Shown: piece by piece, positions 36,011 through 44,895 of the stretch
Position numbering within the stretch: the stretch's first letter is position 1
Layout of the letters: the number at the start of each line of letters is the position of its first letter
DNA from: Actinopolyspora xinjiangensis
GTDB taxonomy: Bacteria > Actinomycetota > Actinomycetes > Mycobacteriales > Pseudonocardiaceae
DNA length: 64,000 nucleotides
Direction: 5' to 3'
Assembly (NCBI RefSeq): GCF_900104475.1
Contig: NZ_FNJR01000006.1
Coordinates: forward strand, 215,623-279,622
Notes under the pieces: model-generated
Databases searched by the model: none
Told to the model about the DNA's origin: nothing
What the model saw: only the letters and a program-made list of their open reading frames with translations
Program-made: the position numbers and the translations under genes

Positions 36011-36802
36011 GTGACCTTGGGAGAGTACATTTTCGCCTCTGACGACCGGCTCACCGAGATCCACCTCGGTGCGCTGGACAGAGCCTTCGACCGGATCAGC
36101 ATCCAACGGCTGCTCGACTCCGGCGTGGGGCCGGGCTGGCGGTGCCTCGACGTCGGGGCGGGTAGCGGTTCGCTGGCGAGCTGGCTGGCCCGTCGGGTCG
36201 GACGAAGCGGCGAGGTGGTCGCCACCGACGTCGATCTGCGCGGGCTGCGACACGTGGCCGGTTCGAACCTGCGCGTCCTCGAGCACGACATCACGGTCGA
36301 CGCCCTGTCCGGAGGTGGCTACGACCTCGTGCACGGCCGGCTGCTGCTGATCCTGCTCCAGCGGCGACGGGAGCTGCTGGAACCACTGGTGCGGGCGCTC
36401 AAACCCGGCGGAGTCCTGCTCATGGAGGACTTCGACGTCGAAGGTGCGGGAACGGTGTGTGCCCCCAGTGTGGCCGAGGGGGAGCTCTTCGACAGGGTGT
36501 TGTGGTCCTATTTGGATGCCATGTCGGCCGCCGGGGCCGACATACACTGGGGGCGACACCTCTACGGCGAGCTGTGCCGCCTCGGGCTGCGCGATGTCAG
36601 CTCCGTGGGAACGGCCGAGGTGTGGCGCGGTGGTTCGCCGGGCTGCGAGCTGATCCGGGCGAACTTCACCCAGTTGAGGGATCGCATGTTCGCTGAAGGC
36701 CGGGTGGATCCCGACGACTTGCGGCGTGCCACGGAACTGCTCGGTGACCCGCGTTTCGCGATGCGCGGCTTCCTGCTCGTCGGCAACTCGGGGGTCCGCT
36801 GA
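36011..36802 (+). CDS. SAM-dependent methyltransferase
   Basis: A 263-residue class I methyltransferase: motif I CLDVGAGSGSLASWL, acidic motif II VVATDVD, motif III-IV LEHDITVDAL and YDLVHGRLLLILL, then ALKPGGVLLMEDFD. The layout resembles UbiE/COQ5-like small-molecule enzymes, but substrate is unknown. GTG 36011 is used with GGGGAGG eight bases upstream. It follows rnpB and precedes a 469-bp gap, so it is probably a single-gene unit. Confidence 0.85.
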   Translation: MTLGEYIFASDDRLTEIHLGALDRAFDRISIQRLLDSGVGPGWRCLDVGAGSGSLASWLARRVGRSGEVVATDVDLRGLRHVAGSNLRVLEHDITVDALSGGGYDLVHGRLLLILLQRRRELLEPLVRALKPGGVLLMEDFDVEGAGTVCAPSVAEGELFDRVLWSYLDAMSAAGADIHWGRHLYGELCRLGLRDVSSVGTAEVWRGGSPGCELIRANFTQLRDRMFAEGRVDPDDLRRATELLGDPRFAMRGFLLVGNSGVR

Positions 36803-37271
36803 GCCCGTCACCCGCGTCGGTGTCCGCCGCGCTCCCGTTCCCGTCCCCGCCGGTTCCGAGACGGGGGCGCGGCCCGTGCGAGGATGATCAACGCTGGTTT
36901 CACTGGAGTGTGATGTGAGATCAGGCATCATCGTCGTGGATACCGACGATCACCGGCGCCGCTGCCGGGGTTCGACCAGTCGCGAAAGGATGGTCCTCGG
37001 TTGGCCGCTGTCGAACCTTCCACACGGGACGGAACACGGGACGGGTTGGGCGCGGATGTGCCCCCTTCCCGTCCTCCGGAACGGGGGGCTGCGCCGTACG
37101 CGTGGTTTTCAACCCCGGCGGGCATGCTGTAAGAGTGACACGTTCGGCGCCACACCCGGTGGGCGCTACCACTACTTCGGGGACGCGTGTCATGTTCTAC
37201 TCGATACCGCGTGCCGGGCACCCCCCGGTTTGTCGAGGAAAGCCGACGACCGCTCGTACACAGAGGTAACA
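36803..37271 (+). other. gap upstream of the T4SS-like cluster
   Basis: No gene is supported in these 469 bases; a frame open to 36915 joins the pilin-like gene but its N-terminal part has no protein character. The promoter of the secretion cluster should lie here. An AGAGG site precedes the ATG at 37272. Confidence 0.4.
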
Positions 37272-37592
37272 ATGACCGCCGTGCCACTACTAGCTCTCGA
37301 CCAGATCGCCGCGCTCGACGCGACGCGGCCCCCGGTCGCGGTGCTCGCGCAGACCGATCTGAACACCGATGGTATCCGGGGCTGGATTCTGGACAACCTG
37401 CTCCCGCTGTTGCTGCTGACCGTGGCACTGCTGCTGCTGTGGCTGGGAGGCGGCAAGGGCGACAACGCGGGCGTGATGCGTCGCGTCGGAGGCGTCTTCG
37501 TCGCGCTGGCGATAATCGGTCTCGCCGTCAGCGGGACCGGTGTGGACATCGGGACCTTCATAGCCGGCCTGTTCAGTACCAGCAGCGGGTGA
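37272..37592 (+). CDS. small two-helix membrane protein, VirB2/pilin-like, first gene of a T4SS-like cluster
   Basis: A 106-residue protein with a short N-terminal region, then two hydrophobic segments (DNLLPLLLLTVALLLLWLGG and VFVALAIIGLAVSGTGVDIG) separated by a small basic loop (KGDNAGVMRR). This hairpin topology is that of VirB2/TrbC-type pilins and of small conjugation proteins of Gram-positives. I assign it by topology and position only. ATG 37272 is chosen; upstream sequence in the open frame is not protein-like. It is 40 bp before the next gene. Confidence 0.6.
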   Translation: MTAVPLLALDQIAALDATRPPVAVLAQTDLNTDGIRGWILDNLLPLLLLTVALLLLWLGGGKGDNAGVMRRVGGVFVALAIIGLAVSGTGVDIGTFIAGLFSTSSG

Positions 37593-37632
37593 GCGGTCGA
37601 CCAGTCGGCTCGACGGGGCAGGTGGCAAGGAT

Positions 37633-38247
37633 ATGCGGGTACGTACCGACGACGAGATCTACCGGGTGGACGCGGTCTGGCTGGGTCCGCCGAAGGCGAC
37701 CTTCCCGTGGCGGGCGCGCTACGTCGCCTGGGGCGTGGGTATCCTGATCTTTCTGCTGGTGCTCGCCGCGGAACGTCGGATGAACATCGGTTTCGGCTTC
37801 TTCTCCACGGCGTGGGCGATGGTCATCACGATCGCCCTGACCCGGCTGATCTGTTCCCGGATCAGCCACGAGCGCCCGCTGAGCGCCGTACTGGTGATGT
37901 GGCTGCGCGAGCTCACCGCCCCCCGGGGAAGTTCCAAGGGCAGGGGAGGCGCCGCGAGTGCCGCCGCCGTCCGGGTCAGCGCGCGGCGCCCACGTCCCGC
38001 CGCCCGGCCCAAACGGTCCAAGCGGTCCGAGCCCCCCCAACGTACGAAGCGGTCCGGCACGGCGAGCGGCGCCTCACGATCCGATCCCACCGGCCCCACC
38101 AGACAGAATGAGGGGCCCGGGTCCGGTCAGGAGGACCGGAAGCCGCGCGATTCCGCGCGGTCCGGTGCCGCCGGACGGGCCAGAACCCTCAACAGACGTG
38201 TGCGTAGCAAGGAGGTTCGCGGTGTTCGGTCGCGGGCGAGGTCGTGA
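37633..38247 (+). CDS. two-TM protein with basic tail, VirB3/PrgI-like
   Basis: A 204-residue protein. Residues about 1-35 resemble the PrgI-type head (YRVDAVWLGPPKATFPWRAR), followed by two membrane helices (about 34-51 and 56-77), and then a long Arg/Lys/Ser/Pro-rich, probably disordered cytoplasmic tail (about 95-204). VirB3/PrgI proteins sit in the inner membrane beside VirB4, and here the gene overlaps the VirB4-like start by 26 bases. Assignment by topology and order. Confidence 0.6.
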   Translation: MRVRTDDEIYRVDAVWLGPPKATFPWRARYVAWGVGILIFLLVLAAERRMNIGFGFFSTAWAMVITIALTRLICSRISHERPLSAVLVMWLRELTAPRGSSKGRGGAASAAAVRVSARRPRPAARPKRSKRSEPPQRTKRSGTASGASRSDPTGPTRQNEGPGSGQEDRKPRDSARSGAAGRARTLNRRVRSKEVRGVRSRARS

Positions 38248-41152
38248 GCACGATTCCAGGCGGGCCTCGGGGCAGCAGTATCGTGCCGCGCCGCGGAAGG
38301 CGTCGAAGACCGCACGGACCGGTAAGCGCGGGGACCGCAAGCTCTCCGGTGAGCAGTCCCTGCCCAGCTACACGCCGTCGATAGCCGCGCGCTCCATCGA
38401 CGGGCACCTGCTGCGCACCGGCCAGGACGTCTTCGCCTGGTATCGGCTGTCCCCGCAGCGCTGGTCGTTTCGCTCCGACTCCCAGCGGCAGGACCTCATC
38501 GCCGCCATCGCCGGGCAGTACGCCGAACTGCAGGGACGTTGGCTGCATCTGCGCGTGACCAATCGTCCCTATCCGATCCGGATGTGGGCGGAAGCGCATG
38601 TGCGTAACGCGCACAACCCGCCGCCCGATGTGCCGGGTGCGTTGAGCTTCGACGACTACATGGTCGGTGAGCAACAGCAGCTCATGGGGCGGTCGATGGC
38701 GGAGAAGGAGGTCTATCTCGGGGTGCAGGTCCAGACCCGCAACGTGGTGGACCGCGCGGTCGAGCGGGCCGCGCCGCTGCTGCGCCGGGTCTTCCCGGAG
38801 GCCGTGGACGCGGAACTGGTCGCGTTGGACAGTGAGATCGAGCACCTCGACCAGGTGATCGGCTCGGCCGGGCTGGACGGCAGGCCCGTCACGGCCGAGG
38901 AGATCTCCTGGCTGATGCACCGCTCGTGCTCGCTCGGGCTGCCCGCTCCCCGCAACCTGCCCGCCACCCCGGGCGGCGAGTGGCAACCGGAGGACCTGGC
39001 CTCCTTCACCGACGCGGCCGACATGCACCAGGAACCCTACGCCCCCACCGTCACCGTCCGGGGACGCACCGGCTCCAACGCGGGGGTGAGCAGGCAGGTG
39101 GCCGTGCTGACCCTCGGCCAGACGCACGGGCTGCAGATCCCCGAAGTGGACGATCCCTGGTTGCAGCACTCCGACCGGTTGCCCGCGCCGGTCGAGTGGT
39201 CGGCGCGCATCTACGTCCGCCGCCCCGAGGACGTGGGGGGCGAACTGCAGCGCCAGATGAACAAGGTGCGTTCCCAGGTCCGGCACTACACCGAGGAACA
39301 CGGTCTGGAGCCCCCCACCTCGCTGGCCAGGCAGGCGGGCAGGGTGCTGGAGATCGACGACGAGATGACCTCCGGGTTCACCGCCCTGGCCACCCGGGTC
39401 CGCTCCTGGTGGCGCATGTCGGTGTCCGGGCCCACCGAACGCGACGCGCTGCGACTCGCCCAGCAGCTGCTCGACCTCTACAAACCCAAGGTGGCCATCG
39501 AACACCCCGAGGCCCAGTACGCCATGGCGCGGGAGTTCATCCCCGGTGAACCCCTCGCCTCCGGGGCCTACATGCGCCGCGGCTCGGTGGTGTGGGCGGC
39601 CTCCTCGGTGCCGCAGGCCACCGCCGAGGTCGGCGACCGCAGGGGCGTGCTGCTGGGCGAGACCTGCACCGCCACCCGGCGTCCGGTGGCCTGGGACCCG
39701 TGGATGGCCCAGGAGGTGCGCGACGCCTCCGGGCTGACCGCCATGGTCGCCGGTCTCGGCGGTGGCAAGTCCTTCCTCGGCGGCGGTCTGGTGTACAAGA
39801 CGTTGCGTGCCGGTGCCTACTGGACCCTGCTGGATCCTTCCGGGCCGTTGGCCGAGCTGTGCGAGTTGCCGGAACTGCGGCCCTACGCCCGGCCGATCAA
39901 CCTGCTCAACGCCCAGCCGGGCATCCTCAACCCGTACCGGGTGGTGGCCGAGCCGGAGCTGGAGCACTTCGTCGACGAGGAGGACCCGGAGCGCAGCTGG
40001 CGGCGGGAACGCGCGCTGGCCGCCGCCACCCGGCGCCGCCTGGTGCTCGACGTGCTCACCGGCCTGCTGCCCTACGACGTCGCCCGCATGCCCCAGACCC
40101 GGATCGTGCTGCTGCGCGCCGTCCGGGCGGTGGGCGGAAGGCCCGACGCCCATCCCGGCATGGTGTTCGAGGCGCTGCGCAGGGACGCCAGTGAGCACCA
40201 CGAACACGCCGTGGTTGTCGCGGACTTCCTCGACGAGGTACGGGAGCGGATGTCGCTGCTGATCCCGGAAGCCGACGCCGACCCCTACTCCCAGCGCAGG
40301 GAGGACCGGCTGACCGTGCTCACCATGGCCGGGCTCACCCTCCCCAAGGACGGCGTCGGACGGGAGCACTGGACCGACAGCGAGGCGCTGGGTGTGCAGC
40401 TGCTCAACCTGGCGGCGTGGCTGACCCAGCGCACCGTCTACGAGCGCCCGAAGGAGGAACGCAAGGGGGTCTGGATCGACGAGGCCTTCTTCCTGTCCGA
40501 GGTGCCCACCGGCCGCGTGCTGATGAACCGCTTCGCGCGTGACTCCCGGAAGTGGAACGTTCGGGTGCTGCTCTCCAGCCAGATACCCGCCGACTTCCTG
40601 CGTATCCAGGGGTTCGTCTCGCTGTTGGACTCGGTGTTCATCGGCAGGCTCGATGACGAGCAGGCCCAGTCCGACGCGCTGCGGCTGTTGAAGGTGCCGG
40701 TCGACGCGGGTTACGAGCAGGTCGTCTCCGCGCTGGGGCGCCGTCCCGGTCCGGCCCGCAACAGCACCGAGCGGGATCGCTCGCCCAGGCAGTTCATCTT
40801 CGGTGACGGTGACGGCGGGGTCGAGCGCATCAGGATCGACTTCAGCGGTCCCCACCTGCAGCACCTGCGGGACTCGTTGGACACCACGCCGGTCGTCGAG
40901 GACTCCGACGAGGACTCGGCGGGTGGCAACGAGTCGCTGACGCCGAACTCCGACTCCATAGCCGAGATCGGTGGCGCCGACACCGAGGAGGAGCCGGTCC
41001 CGGAGGAGGACGAGGAGCTGCTGGAGGACTTCACCGAGTGGGAGCTCACCGCCGCTGGGGTGGGGCGTGACGATCAGCCGACCGATTCCGGCGAGGATCC
41101 CGGCGGCAGTAACGGTTACCGGGGCGGGGACCGAGCACGAGGAGTTTCCTGA
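38222..41152 (+). CDS. VirB4-like ATPase of a type IV secretion-like system
   Basis: A 976-residue ATPase. The N-terminal half is a VirB4-type docking region; Walker A is GLGGGKS (residues 511-517), Walker B is VWIDEAFFL (about 750-758), and a RVLLSSQIPADF sensor region follows. The C-terminal 110 residues are strongly acidic (runs of Glu/Asp). VirB4 powers substrate transfer or pilus assembly. GTG 38222 is supported by AAGGAGG eight bases upstream; the longer open frame runs through the preceding gene. The gene is two bases from the VirB6-like start. Confidence 0.85.
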   Translation: MFGRGRGREHDSRRASGQQYRAAPRKASKTARTGKRGDRKLSGEQSLPSYTPSIAARSIDGHLLRTGQDVFAWYRLSPQRWSFRSDSQRQDLIAAIAGQYAELQGRWLHLRVTNRPYPIRMWAEAHVRNAHNPPPDVPGALSFDDYMVGEQQQLMGRSMAEKEVYLGVQVQTRNVVDRAVERAAPLLRRVFPEAVDAELVALDSEIEHLDQVIGSAGLDGRPVTAEEISWLMHRSCSLGLPAPRNLPATPGGEWQPEDLASFTDAADMHQEPYAPTVTVRGRTGSNAGVSRQVAVLTLGQTHGLQIPEVDDPWLQHSDRLPAPVEWSARIYVRRPEDVGGELQRQMNKVRSQVRHYTEEHGLEPPTSLARQAGRVLEIDDEMTSGFTALATRVRSWWRMSVSGPTERDALRLAQQLLDLYKPKVAIEHPEAQYAMAREFIPGEPLASGAYMRRGSVVWAASSVPQATAEVGDRRGVLLGETCTATRRPVAWDPWMAQEVRDASGLTAMVAGLGGGKSFLGGGLVYKTLRAGAYWTLLDPSGPLAELCELPELRPYARPINLLNAQPGILNPYRVVAEPELEHFVDEEDPERSWRRERALAAATRRRLVLDVLTGLLPYDVARMPQTRIVLLRAVRAVGGRPDAHPGMVFEALRRDASEHHEHAVVVADFLDEVRERMSLLIPEADADPYSQRREDRLTVLTMAGLTLPKDGVGREHWTDSEALGVQLLNLAAWLTQRTVYERPKEERKGVWIDEAFFLSEVPTGRVLMNRFARDSRKWNVRVLLSSQIPADFLRIQGFVSLLDSVFIGRLDDEQAQSDALRLLKVPVDAGYEQVVSALGRRPGPARNSTERDRSPRQFIFGDGDGGVERIRIDFSGPHLQHLRDSLDTTPVVEDSDEDSAGGNESLTPNSDSIAEIGGADTEEEPVPEEDEELLEDFTEWELTAAGVGRDDQPTDSGEDPGGSNGYRGGDRARGVS

Positions 41153-41154
41153 TC

Positions 41155-43131
41155 GTGTGGTTGCTGTTGATCCTTTCGGGGGCGGCCGTGGCGTTGGTCG
41201 CCCTGGTTCGACGGGCACGTCGCGGGCTCGGCGGTCTCCCGGCCCACCGCGGTGGGCGCCGCGGGGCGTTGACGGTCGTGGTCGCGCTGCTGGGGACGCA
41301 GGCGCTGGTCGGAGCCCCCGTCCACGCGCAGCCGCTGGACTGCACCCAGCCCCCCACACCGGGACGCCCGGGCACCGGCATGGTGGGGGCCCTGGACCCG
41401 GCCCCGATCGGTGTGGGCCGGACGGGCAGCGCCTACGACGAGTACGGCTACGCCGGTCAGGTCTGGCACACCTACGACCTCGGTTGTGGACCGCAGGGGG
41501 TCAACAACCCCAACGCGATGGTCGACACCTGGATCGGCAACCAGCTGTTCAACGTCGCCAAGAACCTGGTGGGCATCACCAACTCGCTGCACTACTCGCT
41601 GCTGTCCGGCGATCTCATGAAGCCGCTGGACGACATGATCGCCAGGGCCACCGTCGCGCTGTACGACAGCGTGTTCACCCCGTGGTTCGGGGTCGTGGCG
41701 GTGGTCCTCGCGGTGCTGCTGTTCCGCTACATCTGGCGGGGTGACCTCGCCAGCATCGGCAAGCGGACCACCTGGGCCCTGGCCGGGCTGTGGCTGGCCT
41801 CGGCGACCTACCTGACGCCGCTGGTCTACACCCAGGCCCTGGACGACGTCGTGATCACCGGCACTTCGGCGGTGCAGGGCGGGTTCCTGCGCGAGGTCGG
41901 TGTCGACGAGCGGGACGGACTGCCCACGCTGCTGCACGACCAGGTCGTCTACCGGGGCTGGCTGCGGGGCGAGTTCGGCTCCCCCGACTCGAAGAAGGCC
42001 GAGGAGCTCGGGATGCGGCTGCTCGACGCGCAGGCCTGGAGCAAGCGCGAGGTGCTGTCCGGGGAGGCGGACGGATCGGCCGAGGAGAAGAAGCGGCAGT
42101 TCGAGGAGGTGGCCGACCAGATGGGCAGTGCCTACGGCTACTTCCGTGGCGTGGACGGCAGCCGCATCGGCGCGGGCATGCTGAGCATGTTGCAGGCGCT
42201 GGCCTACACCACCTTCCAGCTGTTGGCCAAGGCCGCCATCCTGCTGGCCCAGTTGCTGCTGCGCGTGCTGATCCTCACGGGACCGCTCATCGGTCTGGTC
42301 GCGATACTGCACCACGACGTGCTGCGCGGTGTGGGGCGGATCGCGGGATCGGCGTTGCTCAACGTGGTGGTCATCTCCGCCATGGCCGGGGTGCACACGG
42401 TGGTGCTCAACCTGATCTTCGCTTCCGGCAGCGGCTTCGCACTGCTGACCCAGATAGTGCTGGCCGGGCTGCTGACGGTCATCTTCCTGATGATCGGCAA
42501 GCCGATCCGGCGCATGGGGCAGATGGTCGAGCTCTCGGTCGGCGCGGCCGGCGGGGCGGTTCCGGGAACTCCCTCGTGGTTCTCCCGCTCGCGCAGACGC
42601 GGCTCGGACGAGCAGCGGCGCGGTGCCCAGGACGACTTCTGGGACCAGGTGCGTTCCTCCGACAACGACGATCTCGGCGCGGGCGGTGGTCCCGGACGGG
42701 CTCGTCCCGAGTCCGAGGAGCCCCCAGTGACGGCGACCTCCGAGCGGATGGATCGACCGGCGGGCCGTTGGGGCGGCGGTGGCGACCGGGCGGGCTCGCC
42801 CGCCGCGATACCGGCCGCGCGGCCGGGCGGAACCACCGGTGGTGGCGAGCGGGAGGCGGCGCAGCAGCGTCCGGGCGCGACCGGGGGAGCCGCCGGTTCG
42901 CTGCCCGCCGCCGAGGGGGGCAGTCGTGTCGTGGACACAGCTCCGGTCACTGAGGGGAGCTGGGAGGAGCGGGACCAGGACCCGGTCGTGGTCCCCTCCC
43001 GGGTCGGGGGCAACTCCCCGTTGCGTGACGCCGCCGGACCGGACCGGCGTTCCGACACCGAGTTCCTGCGGGGGAGACCGGTCAACGTGGTCTACCGCCC
43101 CTCGCGCGGGTTGGAGGTCGCCGATGAGTGA
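41155..43131 (+). CDS. polytopic membrane protein, VirB6/TrbL-like
   Basis: A 658-residue protein. It has hydrophobic segments near residues 1-17 and 38-60 (the second resembling a signal ending VHAQP). A Cys/Pro-rich exported stretch follows, then membrane helices around 180-200, 210-225 and a cluster at about 345-460 (LLLRVLILTGPLIGLVAIL; ALLTQIVLAGLLTVIFLM). The cytoplasmic tail is Gly/Pro/Arg-rich. This matches VirB6/TrbL-type channel proteins of actinobacterial T4SS. GTG 41155 has GAGGAG ten bases upstream. Confidence 0.72.
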   Translation: MWLLLILSGAAVALVALVRRARRGLGGLPAHRGGRRGALTVVVALLGTQALVGAPVHAQPLDCTQPPTPGRPGTGMVGALDPAPIGVGRTGSAYDEYGYAGQVWHTYDLGCGPQGVNNPNAMVDTWIGNQLFNVAKNLVGITNSLHYSLLSGDLMKPLDDMIARATVALYDSVFTPWFGVVAVVLAVLLFRYIWRGDLASIGKRTTWALAGLWLASATYLTPLVYTQALDDVVITGTSAVQGGFLREVGVDERDGLPTLLHDQVVYRGWLRGEFGSPDSKKAEELGMRLLDAQAWSKREVLSGEADGSAEEKKRQFEEVADQMGSAYGYFRGVDGSRIGAGMLSMLQALAYTTFQLLAKAAILLAQLLLRVLILTGPLIGLVAILHHDVLRGVGRIAGSALLNVVVISAMAGVHTVVLNLIFASGSGFALLTQIVLAGLLTVIFLMIGKPIRRMGQMVELSVGAAGGAVPGTPSWFSRSRRRGSDEQRRGAQDDFWDQVRSSDNDDLGAGGGPGRARPESEEPPVTATSERMDRPAGRWGGGGDRAGSPAAIPAARPGGTTGGGEREAAQQRPGATGGAAGSLPAAEGGSRVVDTAPVTEGSWEERDQDPVVVPSRVGGNSPLRDAAGPDRRSDTEFLRGRPVNVVYRPSRGLEVADE

Positions 43132-43159
43132 CGTGTCTGTTCGAGGGGGCCGATTCTGA
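43124..43159 (+). CDS. 11-residue minigene bridging two T4SS genes
   Basis: ATG 43124 with GGAGG seven bases upstream opens MSDVSVRGGRF and ends at TGA 43157-43159, whose last base is the A of the next gene's ATG (43159). It overlaps the VirB6-like stop by eight bases. It may serve only to carry ribosomes across the 27-base gap. No conservation could be tested. Confidence 0.35.
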   Translation: MSDVSVRGGRF

Positions 43160-43782
43160 TGCCGATCAGGACGCATCGCGGTCGCGCCGCGGTATACCGC
43201 AGGTTATGGGGCTGGCCGTTGCGCTCCCCCAAACACCTGATCCTGGCGCTGGTGCTGCTGGTCGCGCTGGTCAGCACCGTCGGGCTGCTACTGCCCGAGG
43301 TCACCCCGGCCGGCAGCGCCGCTCGCACGGACCGGGAGTCCACCGGCTACGCCCCGGAGTCCGAGGAACGGGACTCCGTCGCCGGAGGCGGGCAGGACAC
43401 CCGCGAGCGGGACGAACTCGACGGCGCACCGCCCACGATCTCGGTTCCCACCGTCACGCCCGAGTCCGCCCCGCCCACTCCGGCCGGGATGGACGTGGTG
43501 CGTTCGTGGGTGTCCAACTGGAGTCGCCACTCGCCGGACACGACGCGGCAGCGGTGGCTCGACCGGTTGCGCCCCTACACCACCCCGGAGTTCATGGGTG
43601 TGCTGGAGAGCGTCGAGCCCGCCAACGTCCCCGCGACCGAGTTGACCGGGGAGTTGAGCGCGGAGAGCTCGACCGAGAGCTCCATGCGGGTACTGGCGCC
43701 CACCGACGGGCCCACGTTGCGGGTGCACGTGGTCCGCACGGAGCAGGGCTGGCGCGTGGCCGGTTACGACAGGGTGGACTGA
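43159..43782 (+). CDS. single-pass membrane protein, VirB8/TcpC-like
   Basis: A 207-residue bitopic protein: basic N-terminus, one membrane helix (residues about 28-46), a Pro/Glu-rich linker, then a folded domain from about 115 (WVSNWSRHSPDTTRQRWLDRL ... RVHVVRTEQGWRVAGYDRV). The alternating beta strands and terminal GWRVxGY strand resemble an NTF2-like VirB8/TcpC periplasmic domain. The ATG shares a base with the minigene stop. Assignment is structural and by neighbourhood. Confidence 0.6.
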   Translation: MPIRTHRGRAAVYRRLWGWPLRSPKHLILALVLLVALVSTVGLLLPEVTPAGSAARTDRESTGYAPESEERDSVAGGGQDTRERDELDGAPPTISVPTVTPESAPPTPAGMDVVRSWVSNWSRHSPDTTRQRWLDRLRPYTTPEFMGVLESVEPANVPATELTGELSAESSTESSMRVLAPTDGPTLRVHVVRTEQGWRVAGYDRVD

Positions 43783-43783
43783 T

Positions 43784-44773
43784 ATGCGCAAGATCGCGGT
43801 TGTCCTGGTGCTGCTCACCGGTTTCGGTGGGCTGATCGGTGTCGGTGCGGTGACCGGCCTGTTGGCCGGGATGGGCGGTGGTGGCGGCAGCGGTGGTACC
43901 TGGTCCGGTTGCAGTACCGCCCTGGCCACGTCCGAGGGTTCCGTCCAACGTGGTCAGCGCATGGCGGCCGCGCTCGGGCGCGAGCAGCGCAGGGTCGTCA
44001 GCAGGATCATCCGGATAGGAAAGCGGCGTGAGCTGCCGCCGCGCGCCTGGCAGATCGCGATCCAGGCGGGCAAGACGGAGTCGAACCTGCGCAACCTCGA
44101 CTACGGTCACGCCGACTCGCTGGGCGTGTTCCAGATGCGTCCCTCGATGAACTGGGGGACGCCGCGGCAGGTGACCGACCTGGAGTACGCGATCAACAAG
44201 TTCTACGACGTGCTGCTGGAGGTCGAGGGCTGGAAGCGGATGCGCCCCGGCGCGGCGGCGCAGGCCGTGGAGCGCTCGGCGTTCCCCTCGCGCTACCACG
44301 ACGCCGAGGCAATGGCCGCGCATCTGGTCAGCGAGCGGGGCGAGGCCGCCGCGCTGGGTGGCTGCGAGGAGCTGCCGGAGACCGGTTCGCTGGTGGCCGA
44401 GGCGATCGACTACGCGAAGGGGCAGCTGGGCGATCCCTACAGGTGGGCGGCCGAGGGGCCTGACGAGTTCGACTGCTCGGGGTTGACGCAGCAGGCGTGG
44501 GCGGCGGCCGGGGTGCAGATCCCCCGGGTCTCGCAGGACCAGTACGACAGCGGCGGCGCCAAGGTGAAGCTGTCCCGGGCCCGTCCCGGTGACCTGGTGT
44601 TCTGGGGAACCAACCGCGAGTCCGACTCGGTGCACCACGTGGCGCTCTACCTCGGCGACAGCGAGGTGTTGCACGCCCCGCAGCCGGGCGAGGACGTTCA
44701 GATCGCCGAGCTCTGGGACGGCGGGGAGCTGCTGCCGACGGCGGTGCGCCCCACGCTCTCCCGGGCGAGGTGA
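43784..44773 (+). CDS. T4SS-associated cell-wall hydrolase (lysozyme-like plus NlpC/P60 domains)
   Basis: A 329-residue secreted or anchored protein. An N-terminal hydrophobic segment (5-30) is followed by a Gly-rich spacer. A lytic-transglycosylase-like domain comes next (Glu99 in GKTESNLRN, then DSLGVFQMRPS), and a C-terminal NlpC/P60 endopeptidase domain has Cys231 (FDCSGLTQQAW), His285 (HHVALYLG) and His297. Such VirB1-type enzymes open peptidoglycan for the secretion channel. It starts one base past the VirB8-like stop. Confidence 0.88.
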   Translation: MRKIAVVLVLLTGFGGLIGVGAVTGLLAGMGGGGGSGGTWSGCSTALATSEGSVQRGQRMAAALGREQRRVVSRIIRIGKRRELPPRAWQIAIQAGKTESNLRNLDYGHADSLGVFQMRPSMNWGTPRQVTDLEYAINKFYDVLLEVEGWKRMRPGAAAQAVERSAFPSRYHDAEAMAAHLVSERGEAAALGGCEELPETGSLVAEAIDYAKGQLGDPYRWAAEGPDEFDCSGLTQQAWAAAGVQIPRVSQDQYDSGGAKVKLSRARPGDLVFWGTNRESDSVHHVALYLGDSEVLHAPQPGEDVQIAELWDGGELLPTAVRPTLSRAR

Positions 44774-44895
44774 TCTCCGGTGCCGCCTCCCGAACACCGC
44801 ACGAGACGGGCATCCGGACGTGACCGCGCCGAGAATGTCCAGGTCGGTCGAACGGTGGCCGAGACCGCTCCGCCGCACGCTCCAGGAGGAAGAGC

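Noticed and set aside
38189..41359. 1056-codon minus-strand frame opposite the VirB4-like gene
   Set aside because: No domain is visible and composition is Gly/Val/Gln-biased, as expected from the complement of the VirB4 coding frame.
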